From NCBI RefSeq assembly GCF_033304615.1, contig NZ_CP129118.1, positions 740,001 through 804,000 of the forward strand: DNA of 64,000 bases. The letters are read 5' to 3'. This document shows positions 62,763 to 64,000 of the stretch, piece by piece. Both the position numbers and the translations under genes were made by a program. Each line of letters opens with the position of its first letter. Within the stretch, counting starts at the first letter, position 1. The notes below the pieces were generated by a model, which searched no databases, was not told the DNA's origin, and worked only from the letters and a program-made list of their open reading frames with translations. The stretch is from Sporosarcina oncorhynchi. GTDB lineage: Bacteria > Bacillota > Bacilli > Bacillales_A > Planococcaceae.

Positions 62763-64000
62763 ATGGTGAGTTCATTATTCGACCGTCGTAAAGAAAAATT
62801 AGCGAATAAACATACTGCGAATTATCAGTATGAAAATCATCTCGTAGATGAATTAGTGGATCACTATAAAGCCAGATTGCTTCGAGATACGAATCTAGAA
62901 GCTTTAACCCAGCTATCTCAAGGGGAAATGAGACTTCGTATAGAGCAATATGTCTCCCATTTCATGTCTGAAGAAAGAGTGATTATCTCTAGAAATGATA
63001 AGGAGCTGTTAATCACCAGAATTTTGGATGAAGCAGTGGGGTATGGGCCTCTAGAGCCACTTATCAAAGACCCTACGATTACAGAGATTCTTATCAACGG
63101 TTTCAATGAAGTCTATATAGAAAGATTAGGAAGACTTGAAATGGTGGATGTCTCATTCAGGGATGATGAACACGTACGTCATATTGTCGATCGAATTGTT
63201 GCTCCTTTAGGAAGGCGTGTCGACGAAAGCTCCCCGATGGTTGACGCAAGATTACCAGACGGCAGCCGGGTTAACGCGGTTATCGCTCCCGTCAGTTTGT
63301 CCGGGACGCTCGTCTCCATCCGGAAGTTTCGTGAAGATCCGTTTAAAATCGAAGACTTATTAGAGTTAGGCTCTCTTAGTGAACCCATGGCTGAGTTTCT
63401 GCATGGTGTTGTCAAAGGAAAGAAAAATGTCCTCATTTCTGGCGGAACGGGTTCGGGTAAAACGACACTGTTAAATGTGGTTGCGACTTCAATCCCGAAC
63501 GGAGAACGTGTCATTACAATTGAGGACTCGGCCGAATTACGTTTAGATCGACCGAATGTGGTCGGTATGGAAGCGCGTCCAGCTAACGTCGAAGGCAAGG
63601 GAGAAGTGACCATTCGGAATCTAGTGCGGAATGCTCTCCGTATGCGTCCTGATCGGATTATTGTCGGTGAAGTTCGAAGCGGCGAAGCTTTCGACATGCT
63701 TCAAGCGATGAATACGGGCCATGAAGGCTCTTTGACGACAGTCCATGCCAACTCGCCGACAGATGCGATGCGACGTGTGGAGTCAATGGTCATCATGGCA
63801 GGAATGGATCTGCCATCAACTGTAATCCGGGAGTATATTGCCGGGGCACTAGATATTATTATCCAAGCGACTCGTTTAACGGATGGTACGAGAAAGATTG
63901 TTTCAATTTCTGAAGTCCAAAAAAGTGATGATGGCACACATCGAATCGTTGAAATCTTTAAATTCAAAAGAACTGCGATGCTAGAGGACGGGAAGATAGA
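62763..64000 (+). CDS. cpaF: CpaF/TadA secretion ATPase (partial, runs off window)
   Basis: The frame starts at ATG 62763 behind AGGGGGGTGG and is open to the window end (412 codons). It is a VirB11/TadA-type secretion ATPase: N-terminal domain with T-E-I-L-I-N-G-F-N-E-V-Y-I-E, Walker A G-G-T-G-S-G-K-T-T (about 226-234), Asp box I-T-I-E-D-S-A-E-L, Walker B R-M-R-P-D-R-I-I-V-G-E-V-R and His box T-G-H-E-G-S-L-T-T-V-H-A-N. It powers Flp pilin assembly. The inner-membrane tadB/tadC genes would be expected just outside the window. Confidence 0.93.
   Translation, partial: MVSSLFDRRKEKLANKHTANYQYENHLVDELVDHYKARLLRDTNLEALTQLSQGEMRLRIEQYVSHFMSEERVIISRNDKELLITRILDEAVGYGPLEPLIKDPTITEILINGFNEVYIERLGRLEMVDVSFRDDEHVRHIVDRIVAPLGRRVDESSPMVDARLPDGSRVNAVIAPVSLSGTLVSIRKFREDPFKIEDLLELGSLSEPMAEFLHGVVKGKKNVLISGGTGSGKTTLLNVVATSIPNGERVITIEDSAELRLDRPNVVGMEARPANVEGKGEVTIRNLVRNALRMRPDRIIVGEVRSGEAFDMLQAMNTGHEGSLTTVHANSPTDAMRRVESMVIMAGMDLPSTVIREYIAGALDIIIQATRLTDGTRKIVSISEVQKSDDGTHRIVEIFKFKRTAMLEDGKI

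Overview
The window reads as chromosomal DNA of a low-to-moderate GC Gram-positive bacterium of the order Bacillales, most likely Planococcaceae (Sporosarcina-like). The support is strong AGGAGG-type ribosome binding sites, TTG/GTG starts, SLH-domain surface proteins, NEAT heme proteins, GbsR/OpuA, RocB, YflT-type stress proteins and a WalR-type promoter. The genus is an inference. No rRNA, tRNA, CRISPR array, prophage or insertion sequence was seen.

Layout. 1-5.5 kb: an Isd-type heme uptake operon (NEAT surface proteins, then heme lipoprotein, permease and ATPase). 5.9-7.3 kb: an NCS1 nucleobase permease. 7.4-8.6 kb: a membrane-anchored protein of unknown function. 8.6-11.3 kb: a secreted YiiX-like amidase divergent from an HTH-TPR (RRNPP-type) regulator, which overlaps a 41-codon secreted-peptide gene not noted before in this window; this looks like a quorum-sensing cassette. 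11.9-15.7 kb: a GbsR-type repressor divergent from the opuA glycine betaine transporter. 16.8-22.5 kb: a GntR regulator, CaiB-type CoA-transferase, HMG-CoA lyase and TRAP transporter (the binding protein carries a frameshift). 22.5-28 kb: a DUF2207 membrane protein, a NERD protein, a small membrane peptide and a TPR-GGDEF cyclase. 28-32.7 kb: RocB-like peptidase, ornithine cyclodeaminase, MHS-type transporter and XRE-cupin regulator. 32.8-39.1 kb: YflT-domain proteins around a two-gene operon of a 1278-residue SF1 helicase and a winged-helix protein. 39.9-43.8 kb: a FecCD-type ABC transporter operon ending in a ferrochelatase paralog and led by two MntR/DtxR-like boxes. 43.9-47.3 kb: a class II HMG-CoA reductase, XRE-cupin regulator and TctA-type transporter operon. 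47.7-52.6 kb: two more YflT proteins, an SLH-NlpC/P60 hydrolase, a patatin and a second NlpC/P60 hydrolase with a WalR-like promoter. 53.4-60.4 kb: an FtsH-like protease and a 1504-residue secreted double nuclease. 60.7 kb to the end: cpaB-cpaE-cpaF of a Tad/Flp pilus locus running off the window.

How the genes connect. Two separately regulated operons converge on HMG-CoA: HMG-CoA reductase could take mevalonate to HMG-CoA, the CoA-transferase could activate a dicarboxylate such as 3-hydroxy-3-methylglutarate, and HMG-CoA lyase would cleave the product to acetoacetate and acetyl-CoA. Heme is handled by the Isd operon, and the ferrochelatase-paralog operon suggests a second tetrapyrrole- or metal-related uptake route.

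The most unusual structural feature is five intergenic arrays of 21-bp tandem units. Family A (core TACGTTTCGATACG) occurs at 15.8, 24.3 and 25.8 kb with a recurring four-unit, 82-bp cycle. Family B (core TTTACGGGCGC) occurs at 39.2 and 55.2 kb. They keep all three forward frames open and so generate long false ORFs. I do not know their function.
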